A DNA stretch of 64,000 nt from Basidiobolus meristosporus CBS 931.73 (taxonomy: Eukaryota > Basidiobolomycota > Basidiobolomycetes > Basidiobolales > Basidiobolaceae). Under the pieces are notes generated by a model. That model saw only the letters and a list, made by a program, of their open reading frames with translations, searched no databases and was not told the DNA's origin. Below, piece after piece: positions 24,001-39,000 of the stretch (position 1 is the first letter of the stretch; the number at the start of each line of letters is the position of its first letter). The translations under genes were made by a program, and so were the position numbers. The stretch covers positions 52,637 to 116,636 of the forward strand of contig MCFE01000244.1 of the NCBI GenBank assembly GCA_002104905.1, given 5' to 3'.

Positions 24001-27000
24001 GCTTACACATAGCTCGCCGACCACACCCAGCGGGACTGGCTGGAGGCATGAGTCCAGAATATAGATCTTGTTGTTCCCTATCGGTTTTCCAACATTGCTG
24101 CAAGGTGTACTTTTGCTGATTGCGAGGTTAATCGAGACCGAAACCGCAGTCTCTGTTGGACCATAAATATTGCTAACTTTCGCATTTGGGGCCCAAACAT
24201 CTCGAACATATTCTGTTACGACCTCCCCGCCGATGAGCAGATTTCTCACCGAAGGGGTATTTAGCGGATGAATGGAGGAGGCAATTGTTGGCGTCATAAA
24301 TGCAGCAGTGACATTCATCAGGTTGATGTTCCCTTCCAAGTCTGAGAGAAGGTTGTCCCTCGAGGCTAGCGCGATACGGGCACCAGAAGCCAAAGAACAA
24401 TAAATTTCCATGACAGAAGCATCAAAAGTGTAATTGGCAAACTGTAAGACCGAGTCATCAGGGCAGAGTTGCCACAGCTGCGACATTGCGTGGATGAAGT
24501 TGTTTACAGCAGAGTGCTCCAGCATTACACCCTTTGGTTTCCCAGTAGATCCAGACGTGTAGAGCACATAACAGAGATTCGAAGGAGTCAGATCATCTAC
24601 TTGTGGGTTGTTCACTGGACTTTGCGCGATTAGTTCGACATCAGCATCAGCATCCAGTAGGATTAGTCGGTGGCCAGCAAAGGCGTGACGATAGGCTTCC
24701 ACTGTCACCAGCAGCTGAGCATCTGTCTCCTGCAATATATATTGATTCCGCTCAGCCGGGTTGTTTGGGTCTAGAGGAACATAGGCACCCCCGGCTTTGA
24801 GAATAGCAAGCATGGCCACAATCATGGAAACTGATTTGTCGAGGCAGATGGAAACTATTGACTCCGGACGTACTCCTAGACCGATCAAATGATGGGCCAG
24901 CTGGTTCGCTCTTATGTTGAGCTCGTGGTAAGTGACATATTCGGATGCCTCGAACTGTATCGCTATGTTGGTTGGATGCTGTATCGCAAGTTTTTCTAAA
25001 TGCTGGTGAATAAACGAATATGATGCATTGCTACCAGTGCTATTGCAGAGGGGAAAGAGACCTTTCCTTTCCAGATTAGTATCAAATGATTGGAGTTGCT
25101 TGAAATTGGAACAATCCACAAGCTCTTCGAAGATGTACTTGAAATCTGCGGCTATTAATTCACCGTAACATTTTGAGACGAGGTTTTCTCGAATGTCCAG
25201 TGAATATAACATACTATCATCATCTGAGTTGATGTTCAAAGTCAAAGAATACTAAATATTCGTTCAAAATGGTTACTAAACATAGTTCAAGGTATAGCTA
25301 TATATTAGAATATCTCGCGTTTACCTCAGTAGTTTCACTACCACCGGAAAGTAATAATTCGAGTGATTTCGTAGCTGTAGTGTCACCGATGTTCTTGTCC
25401 ATATTAACATTGAGTCTGAAGTTGATAATTGTATCGAACAGCGGGGAAATTCCTGCCCAGGATTGAATGTCACGCAAACTACTTTGCTGATATGGATATG
25501 CCAATTTGAAGTCATCGTGGACCAATTTCAACCACTCCATAACATTCTGTTGGCTGTCGCAGCGAATACGGCACGGAAGAGTATTGATGCATGGTCCCAC
25601 CATCGTCGAAACCCCTTCTAGCTCACTACCTCTACCGCTAACCATGTAGCCAAATACCACGTCCTCACTCTGGGTGTACATTCTTAACAGTATGGCCCAC
25701 GCAGCCTTGATAAGTGTGAATATTGTTACGCCTGTCTGCTTTGCAAATTGCGATATACGTTGGATGGGCAGATCAATGGCTCCAGGGATTCGGATCACTC
25801 CGCAGCCAGTGACTTCCGCTGCGCCAAGAGGCGGGAGAGGCATGGCATTCAGGTCAGAGAGGTGGCCCAGCCAGTACTGCTTCTCGCTGGCGAGATGGCC
25901 TGAGTCCACATTGTAGATGCTTGCAATGAAATTCGAGTACGGGTGTATCACTTGGCGCGGGAGGTTGTGGTAAACCGAGTGGACATCCTGCAGAACGATA
26001 TCCCAGGAAGTGGCATCAAGGATTGCGTGGTGCCAACTGATGATCAGGGTCCTTTCCCCAGTGTCGCATTCGATCAGGGCAAACCGAATATTTGGTTGGT
26101 TCAGGTCAAATCGATTTTCACGATCGTTGGCCAGATAGTCACTGATCATCCCCTCAAAAATATCCTTGTCGCAGTGTATATGCTTCCACTGGGGCGAGAA
26201 ATCACGCAATGCTACCTGGAAGAAGGTAAAGCTGCACTCGTCCATCAACGTGTCCTGGACGAAAACGGATCGAAGTATACTGTGGTCCCGAATGACAGTT
26301 TGCCAAGCACGGCGAAACTGCACCGAGTCAAATACCCCATCCAGGCTGAACCGTTGCTGCACATGATAGTAGCTAGTGTCTTTGAGCATCCCAGCAATGA
26401 GACCCTCCTGCAGTGGAGTGCATGGCAGGATATCATCGATTAGACTTGGGTCGATACCAGCCTCCGGGAGTGTCTTGTGATAAAGTGTTTCAAAGTGTTC
26501 CTCGGAGAGCCGCAGAATGGGAAAGTCGCTGCGTGTGTGCACGATAGTCGTCAGCTGTGAACAATGAGAGATCAAGTCGACAAGGGTTTGTTGCCAAAGG
26601 TGGAGCCAACGTGATATCGACTCCTCGGAGTGCAAGACAGGACTGTATGTTATCTCAGCCCGGAGACAGCTATTCTCCACACTTGCGCAAATGTCAAATA
26701 CATGATTCCGTTTCCACTGTCTACACACCTCCCCGAGTTCAAAGCCTTGTGGAAGCTCCACCTGCTGGAAGAAAGCGTTCTCATGTTCCAACTGCTGGAA
26801 GCGACCGACGTAGTTGAAAGCTATTTGGATCACGTCACTTGCGAACGGATTGTCCGACCCGGTGGTCAGATGACGAAGAAGGCCATAGAGCAATCCATTG
26901 CCTGGGATACTTCGCCTCAGGTCTTTGACGTACTTCAAGATCCTGGTCGGGTCATCACTCCTTGGAGCCGGTACTGAGAACGGATAGAGCGTTGTAAACC

Positions 27001-30000
27001 AACCGACTGTCCTAGATACGTCTATATCATCATTCCATGGCTCTCTTCCGTGGCCCTCGATACCAAGCGCCATATGATCCATATGGAATTCATGACAGTA
27101 GGCAATGGCGAGAGCCGCAATCATCAGATCAGTGGGTTCAGTGTGATATGGCTGATTGGCGTCGCCAAACAAGTGTTCTGATTGCAGTGGGGTCAAGGAG
27201 AACGAAGCAGATCGCGCGGTGGCCACCGTATTCTGCTCCAGCAGTGCTGGGTCCGACACAATTGGCATAACCGTGTGAGTCTGGGGCCATTCTTCTACCT
27301 TTAGTGACTGTGCGTATTCACTCATCATTGAGCTCCAATGCATAAATGATGCGGATTTGTAGGCGCATTGCTGTCCAGTCAGTAGCCTCTCCAGATCCTC
27401 CCAAATAATTCTCCAAGAGACCAGATCGATGACAAAGTGATGGACTGTCATGAATAGCAACTGTGGAGCATCATGGAAATCGTAGAGCGCGAACTGGAAG
27501 ATTGGTCCGGCGGCAAGATCGAGGCTTTGCTGAAGGTGGTCTGTGTGCTGCTGGAGATGATCCATTGCCGCAAGGCTTTCATGGTGAATGTCGAACACAA
27601 CCTCCTCCACAGGAAGAACCCTGAAGTGCCACTGATCTCCACTGACATAGAAGCGGCCACGCAATATGTCGTGTTGTTGCACAAGAACTGAAACGGCCTG
27701 GTGCAATCTTCCAGGGGTTGTCGAGTCCTTCAGTTTCAGCAACCAGGATTGGTTGAAGTGGTTGATGTTGGGCTGTGGTGTCTCCAGAAAGTGTTTCTGA
27801 ATGGGCGTCAGTGGAGCTTCACCGTGACTAATCACATCGGAACACTGATCGGGAGCGGCTTCTAGCGTTGCGATCGCGGCCTGAGCTCGGATAGTAGGAT
27901 GCTGAATAATCTGCTTTATCGAGAGATGCACTCCATGCTGACGGCTAAGAGACGACAGCCGGATTGCCGAGATGGAATCGCCCCCGAGTTCGTAGAAGGA
28001 ATCATCCAACCCGATCCCGGAGGTGGGTGTATTGAGTGTTTGCGACCAAATCCGCTGGAGACTCGTTTCAACCGGCGAGGTGGGCATCTGTTTCTCATTG
28101 CATTCTTCCTGGAGAGTGCTCATTACCTTGTCGGGGCCTAGAGAGAGGTAGAAGGTAGCCAGAGCCTTCCGATCCATTTTCTCGCTTGAGTTGACCGGGA
28201 TAGCGGTTAGTGGCAACCAAATATGTGGTACCATGTAGGGTGGGAGCCGCAATTTAACCAAATGCTTGATCTCACTCAGGTAGGCAGAGGCCAATGCAAT
28301 ATCAGCGCCTCCGAGCATCTGGATATCGAAGGGATCACCACCCAAGCCATGGAAGGTTAAGAACACCACCAAGACTTTGCGGTCGGGGCTTCGAGGAATA
28401 CCCAATGGTAGAACGCATACCCTGGCGACCTTTGTGTGAGAATGGATAACATTTGAGATTTCGTCCAGCTCGATGCGCAGCCCGTGGAGCTTGATCTGGT
28501 TGTCCTTCCTACCAACGAGGTCAACCGAGCCATCAGTGTTGAAGCGGGCCAAGTCACCAGTGCGATACAATCGGTCACCGGGACTGAAAGGGTTGGGAAC
28601 AAAGGCCTTTTCTGTGAGATCAGGTCGATTGAGATAGCCGCGAGCAAGCTGGGGGCCGCTTACACATAGCTCGCCGACCACACCCAGCGGGACTGGCTGG
28701 AGGCATGAGTCCAGAATATAGATCTTGTTGTTCCCTATCGGTTTTCCAACATTACTGCATGCGGTATTTTGAGTAATGTTGGAATTCAGAAGAAATGCTA
28801 CAGCAGCCTCAGTAGGTCCATAAATATTGCTAACTCGAGCAGTAGCTGTCCAAACGTCTCTAACATATTCGGTTACCATTTCGCCTCCTATATGTAGATT
28901 TCTCACCGAAGGGGTATTTAGCGGATGAATGGAGGAGGCAATTGTTGGCGTCATAAATGCAGCAGTGACATTCATCAGGTTGATGTTCCCTTCCAAGTCT
29001 GAGAGAAGGTTGTCCCTCGAGGCTAGCGCGATACGGGCACCAGAAGCCAAAGAACAATAAATTTCCATGACAGAAGCATCAAAAGTGTAATTGGCAAACT
29101 GTAAGACCGAGTCATCAGGGCAGAGTTGCCACAGCTGCGACATTGCGTGGATGAAGTTGTTTACAGCAGAGTGCTCCAACATTACACCCTTTGGTTTCCC
29201 AGTAGATCCAGACGTGTAGAGCACATAACAGAGATTCGAAGGAGTCAGATCATCTACTTGTGGGTTGTTCACTGGACTTTGCGCGATTAGTTCGACATCA
29301 GCATCAGCATCCAGTAGGATTAGTCGGTGGCCAGCAAAGGCGTGACGATAGGCTTCCATTGTCACCAGCAGCTGTGCATCTGTCTCCTGCAATATATATT
29401 GATTCCGCTCAGCCGGGTTGTTTGGGTCTAGAGGAACATAGGCACCCCCAGCTTTGAGAATAGCAAGCATGGCCACAATCATGGAGACTGATTTGTCGAG
29501 GCAGATAGGAACTATTGACTCCGGACGTACTCCTAGACCGATCAAATGATGGGCCAGCTGGTTCGCTCTTATGTTGAGCTCGTGGTAAGTGACATATTCG
29601 GACGTCTTGAACTGTATGGCTATGTTTGTAGGATTCGTTCTCGCCTGCCACTCAAACAACTCATGCACATACTTTGACTGGGTGGAAAGCTGTGATGAGC
29701 CGCTCCAACTCTCAACTAAGGCGGACTCAGCAGATGATATCACGCTGACACTATCTGCCGTGGCCAAAACATCACCCAGAACATTTGCGATGGCTGTGCT
29801 TAAATGATTGAGCAGCCAATTGGCAAGTTCAGCAGAGACAGAGTTCCTGTTATACGTAAGAGATATGCTCTGATTCGAGAGCTCCGTATCAACCTCAACG
29901 ACCACTGGGAAATCAACGGCCATACTGGATTCCACTTCCTCAAGTCCGATGGAGTTAACCCCCTCATTTGTTCCTTGCTGTGAAAGGTTCTGAATGACTA

Positions 30001-33000
30001 CTAATGTATCGAAAAGGGTGGGAATATCCGATGAGAAACAGTCCCTCACGATATCTTGCAACCCGATCGTTTGGTGTTCGGCTTGCTCCTGGCTCATTTG
30101 ATGAATGGATCTGAGCAGATCGAGAACGGATGAGCCACTGTCAATTGTCACTCTTGTTGGCAGTGTGTTGATGCATGGGCCACAAATCTCATGCACATTA
30201 TCAAGCGGGATATTTCTCCCAGATGTCACCATGCCAAAGACAACATCGGAGCTTCCTGTGTGCGACTTCAAAACTATAGCCCATGCAAGGCTGACTACAG
30301 TGGCAATGGTGAAGTGGTGTTTGGATGTGAGAGAGGCGAAGTCAAACTCCAGCGGCTTGGTTATATTTGCTGCCTCATGCGGACTGTTAGATGAGGATGT
30401 CGATGCGCCAGGAATCAGGACGGTTGGAGACACACCTGCCAAAGAATTTCTCCAGTAGCCCAGTGACTCGGCTTTGCTCTTGGATAGAAGATACTCGATG
30501 TAGAAACTATATGCCGGCCTTTCCAGCAGTGATAGGCCATGATAAGCACGGATCAAGTCATGAATGATGTGAGCCATTGACCAACCATCATACAGAGAGT
30601 GATGAATAGTCCAAATGAAGTACTTCAAAGAGCCATGGCTGTGTAGCGTTGAAAACCGAGTGAGCGGTTTACCATTCGTGATGCAATTCCGTCTGTCATC
30701 TTTTGAGACTTCATGAAGCTGGCTTTTCTCCATTTGCTGTTGGGCGACCAGATGGTCATGCCATTCTACATTCTCCGCGTCAAGTACTAGTTGTAGTCCA
30801 CTCAGATGAGGATAACCACAGTCTGAGAAGAGAATGGCAGTTCGGAGAATGGGATTTGCTTTGATCACCGACCTCCATGCAGCTCTGAAGCGAGCCAGCT
30901 CGATATGCTGCTCTGCTCGATACACATACTGCGTCAAGTAACTGGAGCTCTCCTGCAGGCTGAGTGCCAACAGCCCTTCTTGTAGTGGGGAGCAAGGGTA
31001 GATATCCTCAACTAGCGCGGGATTTATGCCATTTCGCCTGATGTCATGCTGTAGCAGTTTCTCCATTTCCTCGGTGCTTAGTCTCAGCAGAGAGTACCGC
31101 TCTATCTCCCTTACCGGCATTCTGGGAGCTCCCGAGGGCAAATACGTTCTGGCGATCTCGGATATTGTGCTCATCCGATAGAGATCTTGTACCGTCAAGT
31201 CGTATCCCGCCTTGTGAGCAGCGGCAACCAGCCTGATAGCCAGTATGGAGTCACCTCCTATCGCAAAAAATGAGTCATGCACACTGACACTTGCTGGCGC
31301 AGTGTTAAGCACCGAGCCAAATAGTGAGACCCACATTCGTTCTTCGTTTGTGGTGGGGCCGACATATTGCTGTAAATCGGTAGAGTAGGCACTCCGTAAG
31401 ATTTCCTTATCAGTAGATTTGTAGAAAGCCGTTAACGAGGAGCGATCAATCTTTCCACTTGTATTTGTGGGCATCCTAGATAGTGGAACCCATATTGTCG
31501 GGATCATGTATGAGGGCAGCTTCAATTTGGCGGCAGTTCGAACTTCGTTGATGTATGAGGTAATCTGCGTTGAGCTGGTATCCATAAGTAGTTGAATGGG
31601 TGATTCTACAAACAGAGAGTCATGGAAGGTTAGGAATGCAACTAGCGTCTGATGGTTTGTGCGAGTATCAGTGACTAACGGAAGGACACATGCTCTAGAG
31701 ACATTCAAATGTGCATGCAATACATGCTCAATCTCATCTAGCTCGATACGCAGCCCATGGAGCTTGATCTGGTTGTCCTTCCTACCAACGAGGTCAACCG
31801 AGCCATCAGTGTTGAAGCGGGCCAAGTCACCGGTGCGATACAATCGGTCACCGGGACTGAAGGGGTTGGGAACAAAGGCCTTTTCTGTGAGATCAGGGCG
31901 ATTGAGATAGCCGCGAGCAAGCTGAGGGCCGCTTACACATAGCTCGCCGACCACACCCAGCGGGACTGGCTGGAGGCATGAGTCCAGAATATAGATCTTG
32001 TTGTTCCCTATCGGTTTTCCAACGTTGCTGCAGGCGGTATTTTGAGTAATGTTCGGATTCAAAAGAAATGCCACCGCAGTTTCTGTTAATCCGTATCCAT
32101 TAAATAAGTCTAAGTATGGTACCCAAGAATCGCGTACAGTAGTGGTAACCATCTCCCCCCCGAGCATTAGTTTCTTGACAGTTGATACAGTGCTAGGAGT
32201 AATGCTATTTACAATAGTCGTTGTCAGTATCATAGCAGTTACTCTCATAGCATTAATCACTTTGCTAAGCCCGGAACGAAGTTCCTCAAATGGTGCTACA
32301 GACAAGCGGGCACCAGATGAAAACGTTGGGAATATTTCAATAACAGACGCATCAAAGGTGTAATTGGCAAACTGTAATACAGAGTCAGTATTGTCGATGT
32401 CCCATATATTTTTTATGGCATCAACCAAGCTAACAATGCCCAAATGCGTCATCATTACGCCTTTTGGTTTCCCGGTAGATCCAGATGTGTAGAGCACATA
32501 GCAGAGATTCGAAGGAGTCAGATCAGCCACTTGTGGGTTGTTCACTGGGTTTTGCGCGATTAGTTCGGCATCAGCATCAGCATCCAGTAGGATTAGTCGG
32601 TGGCCAGCAAAGGCGTGACGATAGGCTTCCACTGTCACCAGCAGCTGTGCATCTGTCTCCTGCAATATATATTGATTCCGCTCAGCCGGGTTGTTTGGGT
32701 CTAGAGGAACATAGGCACCCCCAGCTTTGAGAATAGCAAGCATGGCCACAATCATGGAAACTGATTTGTCGAGGCAGATAGGAACTATTGACTCCGGACG
32801 TACTCCTAGACCGATCAAATGATGGGCCAGCTGGTTCGCTCTCATGTTGAGCTCGTGGTAAGTGACATATTCGGATGTCTTGAACTGTATGGCTATGTTT
32901 GTAGGATTCGTTCTCGCCTGCCACTCAAACAACTCATGCACATACTTTGACTGGGTGGAAAGCTGTGATGAGCCGCTCCAACTCTCAACTAAGGCGGACT

Positions 33001-36000
33001 CAGCAGATGATATCACGCTGACACTATCTGCCGTGGCCAAAACATCACCCAGAACATTTGCGATGGCTGTGCTTAAATGATTGAGCAGCCAATTGGCAAG
33101 TTCAGCAGAGACAGAGTTCCTGTTATACGTAAGAGATATGCTCTGATTCGAGAGCTCCGTATCAACCTCAACGACCACTGGGAAATCAACGGCCATACTG
33201 GATTCCACTTCCTCAAGTCCGATGGAGTTAACCCCCTCATTTGTTCCTTGCTGTGAAAGGTTCTGAATGACTACTAATGTATCGAAAAGGGTGGGAATAT
33301 CCGATGAGAAACAGTCCCTCACGATATCTTGCAACCCGATCGTTTGGTGTTCGGCTTGCTCCTGGCTCATTTGATGAATGGATCTGAGCAGATCGAGAAC
33401 GGATGAGCCACTATCAATTGTCACTCTTGTTGGCAGTGTGTTGATGCATGGGCCACAAATCTCATGGACATTATCAAGCGGGATATTTCTCCCAGATGTC
33501 ACCATGCCAAAGACAACATCGGAGCTTCCTGTGTGCGACTTCAAAACTATAGCCCATGCAAGGCTGACTATAGTGGCAATGGTGAAGTGGTGCTTGGATG
33601 TGAGAGAGGCGAAGTCAAACTCCAGTGGCTTGGTTATAGTTGCTGCCTCATGCGGACTGTTAGATGAGGATGTCGATGCGCCAGGAATCAGGACGGTTGG
33701 AGACACACCTGCCAAAGAATTTCTCCAGTAGCCCAGTGACTCGGCTTTGCTCTTGGATAGAAGATACTCGATGTAGAAACTATATGCCGGCCTTTCCAGC
33801 AGTGATAGGCCATGATAAGCACGGATCAAGTCATGAATGATGTGAGCCATTGACCAACCATCATACAGAGAGTGATGAATAGTCCAAATGAAGTACTTCA
33901 AAGAGCCATGGCTGTGTAGCGTTGAAAACCGAGTGAGCGGTTTACCATTCGTGATGCAATTCCGTCTGTCATCTTTTGAGACTTCATGAAGCTGGCTTTT
34001 CTCCATTTGCTGTTGGGCGACCAGATGGTCATGCCATTCTACATTCTCCGCGTCAAGTACTAGTTGTAGTCCACTCAGATGAGGATAACCACAGTCTGAG
34101 AAGAGAATGGCAGTTCGGAGAATGGGATTTGCTTTGATCACCGACCTCCATGCAGCTCTGAAGCGAGCCAGCTCGATATGCTGCTCTGCTCGATACACAT
34201 ACTGCGTCAAGTAACTGGAGCTCTCCTGCAGGCTGAGTGCCAACAGCCCTTCTTGTAGTGGGGAGCAAGGGTAGATATCCTCAACTAGTGCGGGATTTAT
34301 GCCATTTCGCCTGATGTCATGCTGTAGCAGTTTCTCCATTTCCTCGGTGCTTAGTCTCAGCAGAGAGTACCGCTCTATCTCCCTTACCGGCATTCTGGGA
34401 GCTCCCGAGGGCAAATACGTTCTGGCGATCTCGGATATTGTGCTCATCCGATAGAGATCTTGTACCGTCAAGTCGTATCCCGCCTTGTGAGCAGCGGCAA
34501 CCAGCCTGATAGCCAGTATGGAGTCACCTCCTATCGCAAAAAATGAATCATGCACACTGACACTTGCTGGCGCAGTGTTGAGCACCGAACCAAACAGTGA
34601 GACCCACATTCGTTCTTCGTTTGTGGTGGGGCCGACATATTGCTGTAAATCGGTAGAGTAGGCACTCCGTAAGATTTCCTTATCAGTAGATTTGTAGAAA
34701 GCCGTTAACGAGGAGCGATCAATCTTTCCACTTGTATTTGTGGGCATCCTAGATAGTGGAACCCATATTGTCGGGATCATGTATGAGGGCAGCTTCAATT
34801 TGGCGGCAGTTCGAACTTCGTTGATGTATGAGGTAATCTGCGTTGAGCTGGTATCCATAAGTAGTTGAATGGGTGATTCTGCAGACTGAAGATCGTGGAA
34901 AGTTACAAAAGCGACTAAGGATTTATGGCTTTCGAGCTCTATAGAGTTCAAAGATAACACACAGACCCGGGAAACATAGTTGTGAGCTTGAAGTACGTTT
35001 TCAATCTCTTCGAGCTCGATACGCAGCCCATGGAGCTTGATCTGGTTGTCCTTCCTACCAACGAGGTCAACCGAGCCATCAGTGTTGAAGCGGGCCAAGT
35101 CACCGGTGCGATACAATCGGTCACCGGCACTGAAGGGGTTGGGAACAAAGGCCTTTTCTGTGAGATCAGGGCGATTGAGATAGCCGCGAGCAAGCTGAGG
35201 GCCGCTTACACATAGCTCGCCGACCACACCCAACGGGACAGGTTGGAGGCATGAGTCCAGAATATAGATCTTGTTGTTCCCTATCGCCTTTCCAATATTA
35301 TTACACCGTGAACTAAAACCTGCACCAGGGTTTGCTAAAATAGCTACTGTAGCTTCAGTAGGTCCATAAACATTACTTAAAATAGGATTTGAAGTGCCCC
35401 ATAATTCAAGAAGAGATGTTGTCAGCATTTCACCTCCTACCATAAGATACTTGAGAGTAGGAACCCGCGACGGATGAATATTCTCCGCAATGGTTGTTGT
35501 AAGCATTGCTATCGTCACGCTCATAGAGTTGATAGTTTTTTCCAGGTAGGAGAGGAGCTTCTCTCTTCTCGCTATTGCTAAACGCGCTCCAAAAGCAAGT
35601 GTCGCAAATACTTCTATCGCTGATACATCAAACGTATAATTTGAAAATTGTAATACTATATCTGTTGCTTGCGGTTTCCATATGTCTCTGTGAGCCGTTA
35701 TTGATTGTACCAATGAAGAATGCTCTATCATCACCCCTTTCGGCTTTCCCGTTGAGCCTGATGTGTAGAGCACATAGCAGAGATTCGAAGGAGTCAGATC
35801 AGCCACTTGTGGGTTGTTCACTGGGTTTTGCGCGATTAGTTCGGAATCAGCATCAGCATCCAGTAGGATTAGTCGGTGGCCAGCAAAGGCGTGACGATAG
35901 GCTTCCACTGTAACCAGCAGCTGAGCATCTGTCTCCTGCAATATATATTGATTCCGCTCAGCCGGGTTGTTTGGGTCTAGAGGAACATAGGCGCCCCCAG

Positions 36001-39000
36001 CTTTGAGAATAGCAAGCATGGCCACAATCATGGAAACTGATTTGTCGAGGCAGATAGGAACTATTGACTCCGGACGTACTCCTAGACCGATCAAATGATG
36101 GGCCAGCTGGTTCGCTCTCATGTTGAGCTCGTGGTAAGTGACATATTCGGATGTCTCGAACTGTATGGCTATATTTGTAGGATTCATATTCGCTTGTTCC
36201 TCAATGAGAGTATGAGTGACATCAACCACAAGAGGATTACAAGGCATATTAACAATCTGCTGAGTAGTACTTGTGCCAGAAAGTAGCTGATTAATCATTG
36301 AACTATTTGTAGCAGATACGATGCCCTCGAATATTGCTTTGAAGTCCGAAGCAAGATATTTGGCATGCATTTTGCCAATAAATGTGGCACTTGATAAGAT
36401 TGTGTAAGCTAATGTGTTCGAGTCCGATTCAACGCTTATTCCTAGAGGGTACTGATAGTTGTTTCAATATATATGATACCAAATTGGCAACTGCCAAATA
36501 TAACGTCTTGATAAACAAAAATACCTCAGTTCTTTCGTCATCATCAACACGCAAAAGCTGCAATTCACCAGGCCGAGTAGCGTTACCATCATATGCAACT
36601 GATTGGCTTTTGTAATCCAAAAGTGTGTCAAAAACCGGTGAAATCCCGACCCACGATTGAATGTCACGCAAACTACTTTGCTGATATGGATATGCCAATT
36701 TGAAGTCATCGTGGATCAATTTCAACCACTCCATAACATTCTGTTGGCTGTCACAGCGAATACGGCACGGAAGAGTATTGATGCATGGTCCCACCATCGT
36801 CGAAACCCCTTCTAGCTCACTACCTCTACCGCTAACCATGTAGCCAAATACCACGTCCTCACTCTGGGTGTACATTCTTAACAGTATGGCCCACGCAGCC
36901 TTGATAAGTGTGAATATTGTTACGCCTGTCTGCTTTGCAAATTGAGATATACGTTGGATGGGCAGATCAATGGCTCCAGGGATTCGGATCACTCCGCAGC
37001 CAGTGACTTCCGCTGCGCCAAGAGGCGGGAAAGGCATGGCATTCAGGTCAGAGAGGTGGCCCAGCCAGTACTGCTTCTCGCTGGCGAGATGGCCTGAGTC
37101 CACATTGTAGATGCTTGCAATGAAATTCGAGTACGGGTGTATCACTTGGCGCGGGAGGTTGTGGTAAACCGAGTGGACATCCTGCAGAACGATATCCCAG
37201 GAAGTGGCATCAAGGATTGCGTGGTGCCAACTGATGATCAGGGTTCTTTCCCCAGTGTCGCATTCGATCAGGGCAAACCGAATATTTGGTTGGTTCAGGT
37301 CAAATCGATTTTCACGATCGTTGGCCAGATAGTCACTGATCATCCCCTCAAAAATATCCTTGTCGCAGTGTATATGCTTCCACTGGGGCGAGAAATCACG
37401 CAATGCTACCTGGAAGAAGGTAAAGCTGCACTCGTCCATCAACGTGTCCTGGACGAAAACGGATCGAAGTATACTGTGGTCCCGAATGACAGTTTGCCAA
37501 GCACGGCGAAACTGCACCGAGTCAAATACCCCATCCAGGCTGAACCGTTGCTGCACATGATAGTAGCTAGTGTCTTTGAGCATCCCAGCAATGAGACCCT
37601 CCTGCAGTGGAGTGCATGGCAGGATATCATCGATTAGACTTGGGTCGATACCAGCCTCCGGGAGTGTCTTGTGATAAAGTGTTTCAAAGTGTTCCTCGGA
37701 GAGCCGCAGAATGGGAAAGTCGCTGCGTGTGTGCACGATAGTCGTCAGCTGTGAACAATGAGAGATCAAGTCGACAAGGGTTTGTTGCCAAAGGTGGAGC
37801 CAACGTGATATCGACTCCTCGGAGTGCAAGACAGGACTGTATGTTATCTCAGCCCGGAGACAGCTATTCTCCACACTTGCGCAAATGTCAAATACATGAT
37901 TCCGTCTCCACTGTCTACACACCTCCCCGAGTTCAAAGCCTTGTGGAAGCTCCGCTTGCTGGAAGAAAGCGTTCTCATGTTCCAACTGCTGGAAGCGACC
38001 GACGTAGTTGAAAGCTATTTGGATCACGTCACTTGCGAACGGATTGTCCGACCCGGTGGTCAGATGACGAAGAAGGCCATAGAGCAATCCATTGCCTGGG
38101 ATACTTCGCCTCAGGTCTTTGACGTACTTCAAGATCCTGGTCGGGTCATCACACCTTGGAGCCGGTACTGAGAACGGATAGAGCGTTGTAAACCAACCGA
38201 CTGTCCTAGATACGTCTATATCATCATTCCATGGCTCTCTTCCGTGGCCCTCGATACCAAGCGCCATATGATCCATATGGAATTCATGACAGTAGGCAAT
38301 GGCGAGAGCCGCAATCATCAGATCAGTGGGTTCAGTGTGATACGGCTGATTGGCGTCGCCAAACAAGTGTTCTGATTGCAGTGGGGTCAAGGAGAACGAA
38401 GCAGATCGCGCGGTGGCCACCGTATTCTGCTCCAGCAGTGCTGGGTCCGACACAATTGGCATAACCGTGTGAGTCTGGGGCCATTCTTCTACCTTTAGTG
38501 ACTGTGCGTATTCACTCATCATTGAGCTCCAATGCATAAATGATGCGGATTTGTAGGCGCATTGCTGTCCAGTCAGTAGCCTCTCCAGATCCTCCCAAAT
38601 AATTCTCCAAGAGACCAGATCGATGACAAAGTGATGGACTGTCATGAATAGCAACTGTGGAGCATCATGGAAATCGTAGAGCGCGAACTGGAAGATTGGT
38701 CCGGCGGCAAGATCGAGGCTTTGCTGAAGGTGGTCTGTGTGCTGCTGGAGATGATCCATCGCCGCAAGGCTTTCATGGTGAATGTCGAACACAACCTCCT
38801 CCACAGGAAGAACCCTGAAGTGCCACTGATCTCCACTGACATAGAAGCGGCCACGCAATATGTCGTGTTGTTGCACAAGAACTGAAACGGCCTGGTGCAA
38901 TCTTCCAGGGGTTGTCGAGTCCTTCAGTTTCAGCAACCAGGACTGGTTGAAGTGGTTGATGTTGGGCTGTGGTGTCTCCAGAAAGTGTTTCTGAATGGGC

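Larger units (their letters stand above)
21097..26467 (-). other. NRPS module 6: C6-A6-T6-E6-TE
   Basis: C6 carries HHAILDATSW like C3 and the 73-nt intron at 25252..25324 (GSETTE/YSLTLNIN). A6 has FDASVMEIY and NIYGPTETAV; pocket code by eye DAMFLGIVSK, so A5 and A6 probably take related residues. T6 has LGGDSILAI. E6 has HHMVIDLLSW and SRTVGWFTNLYP but ESHGRQ instead of EGHGRE and no FNYxGRF motif (TLAYMPNTIN). The TE has GYSFGGLVAFEM, IDTLAP and EHHQLMF, giving Ser, Asp and His for hydrolysis or cyclisation. Confidence 0.85.

Noticed and set aside
25298-25324. Read-through of the last codons before the stop at 25298 as the natural C-terminus of an NRPS
   Set aside because: This tail is intron sequence and ends without the last part of the C domain.
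25245-36370. Separate NRPS genes starting at 25245 and 36370
   Set aside because: The first start is TTG, both cut a C domain in half, and in-phase 73-nt introns join them to the upstream frames.
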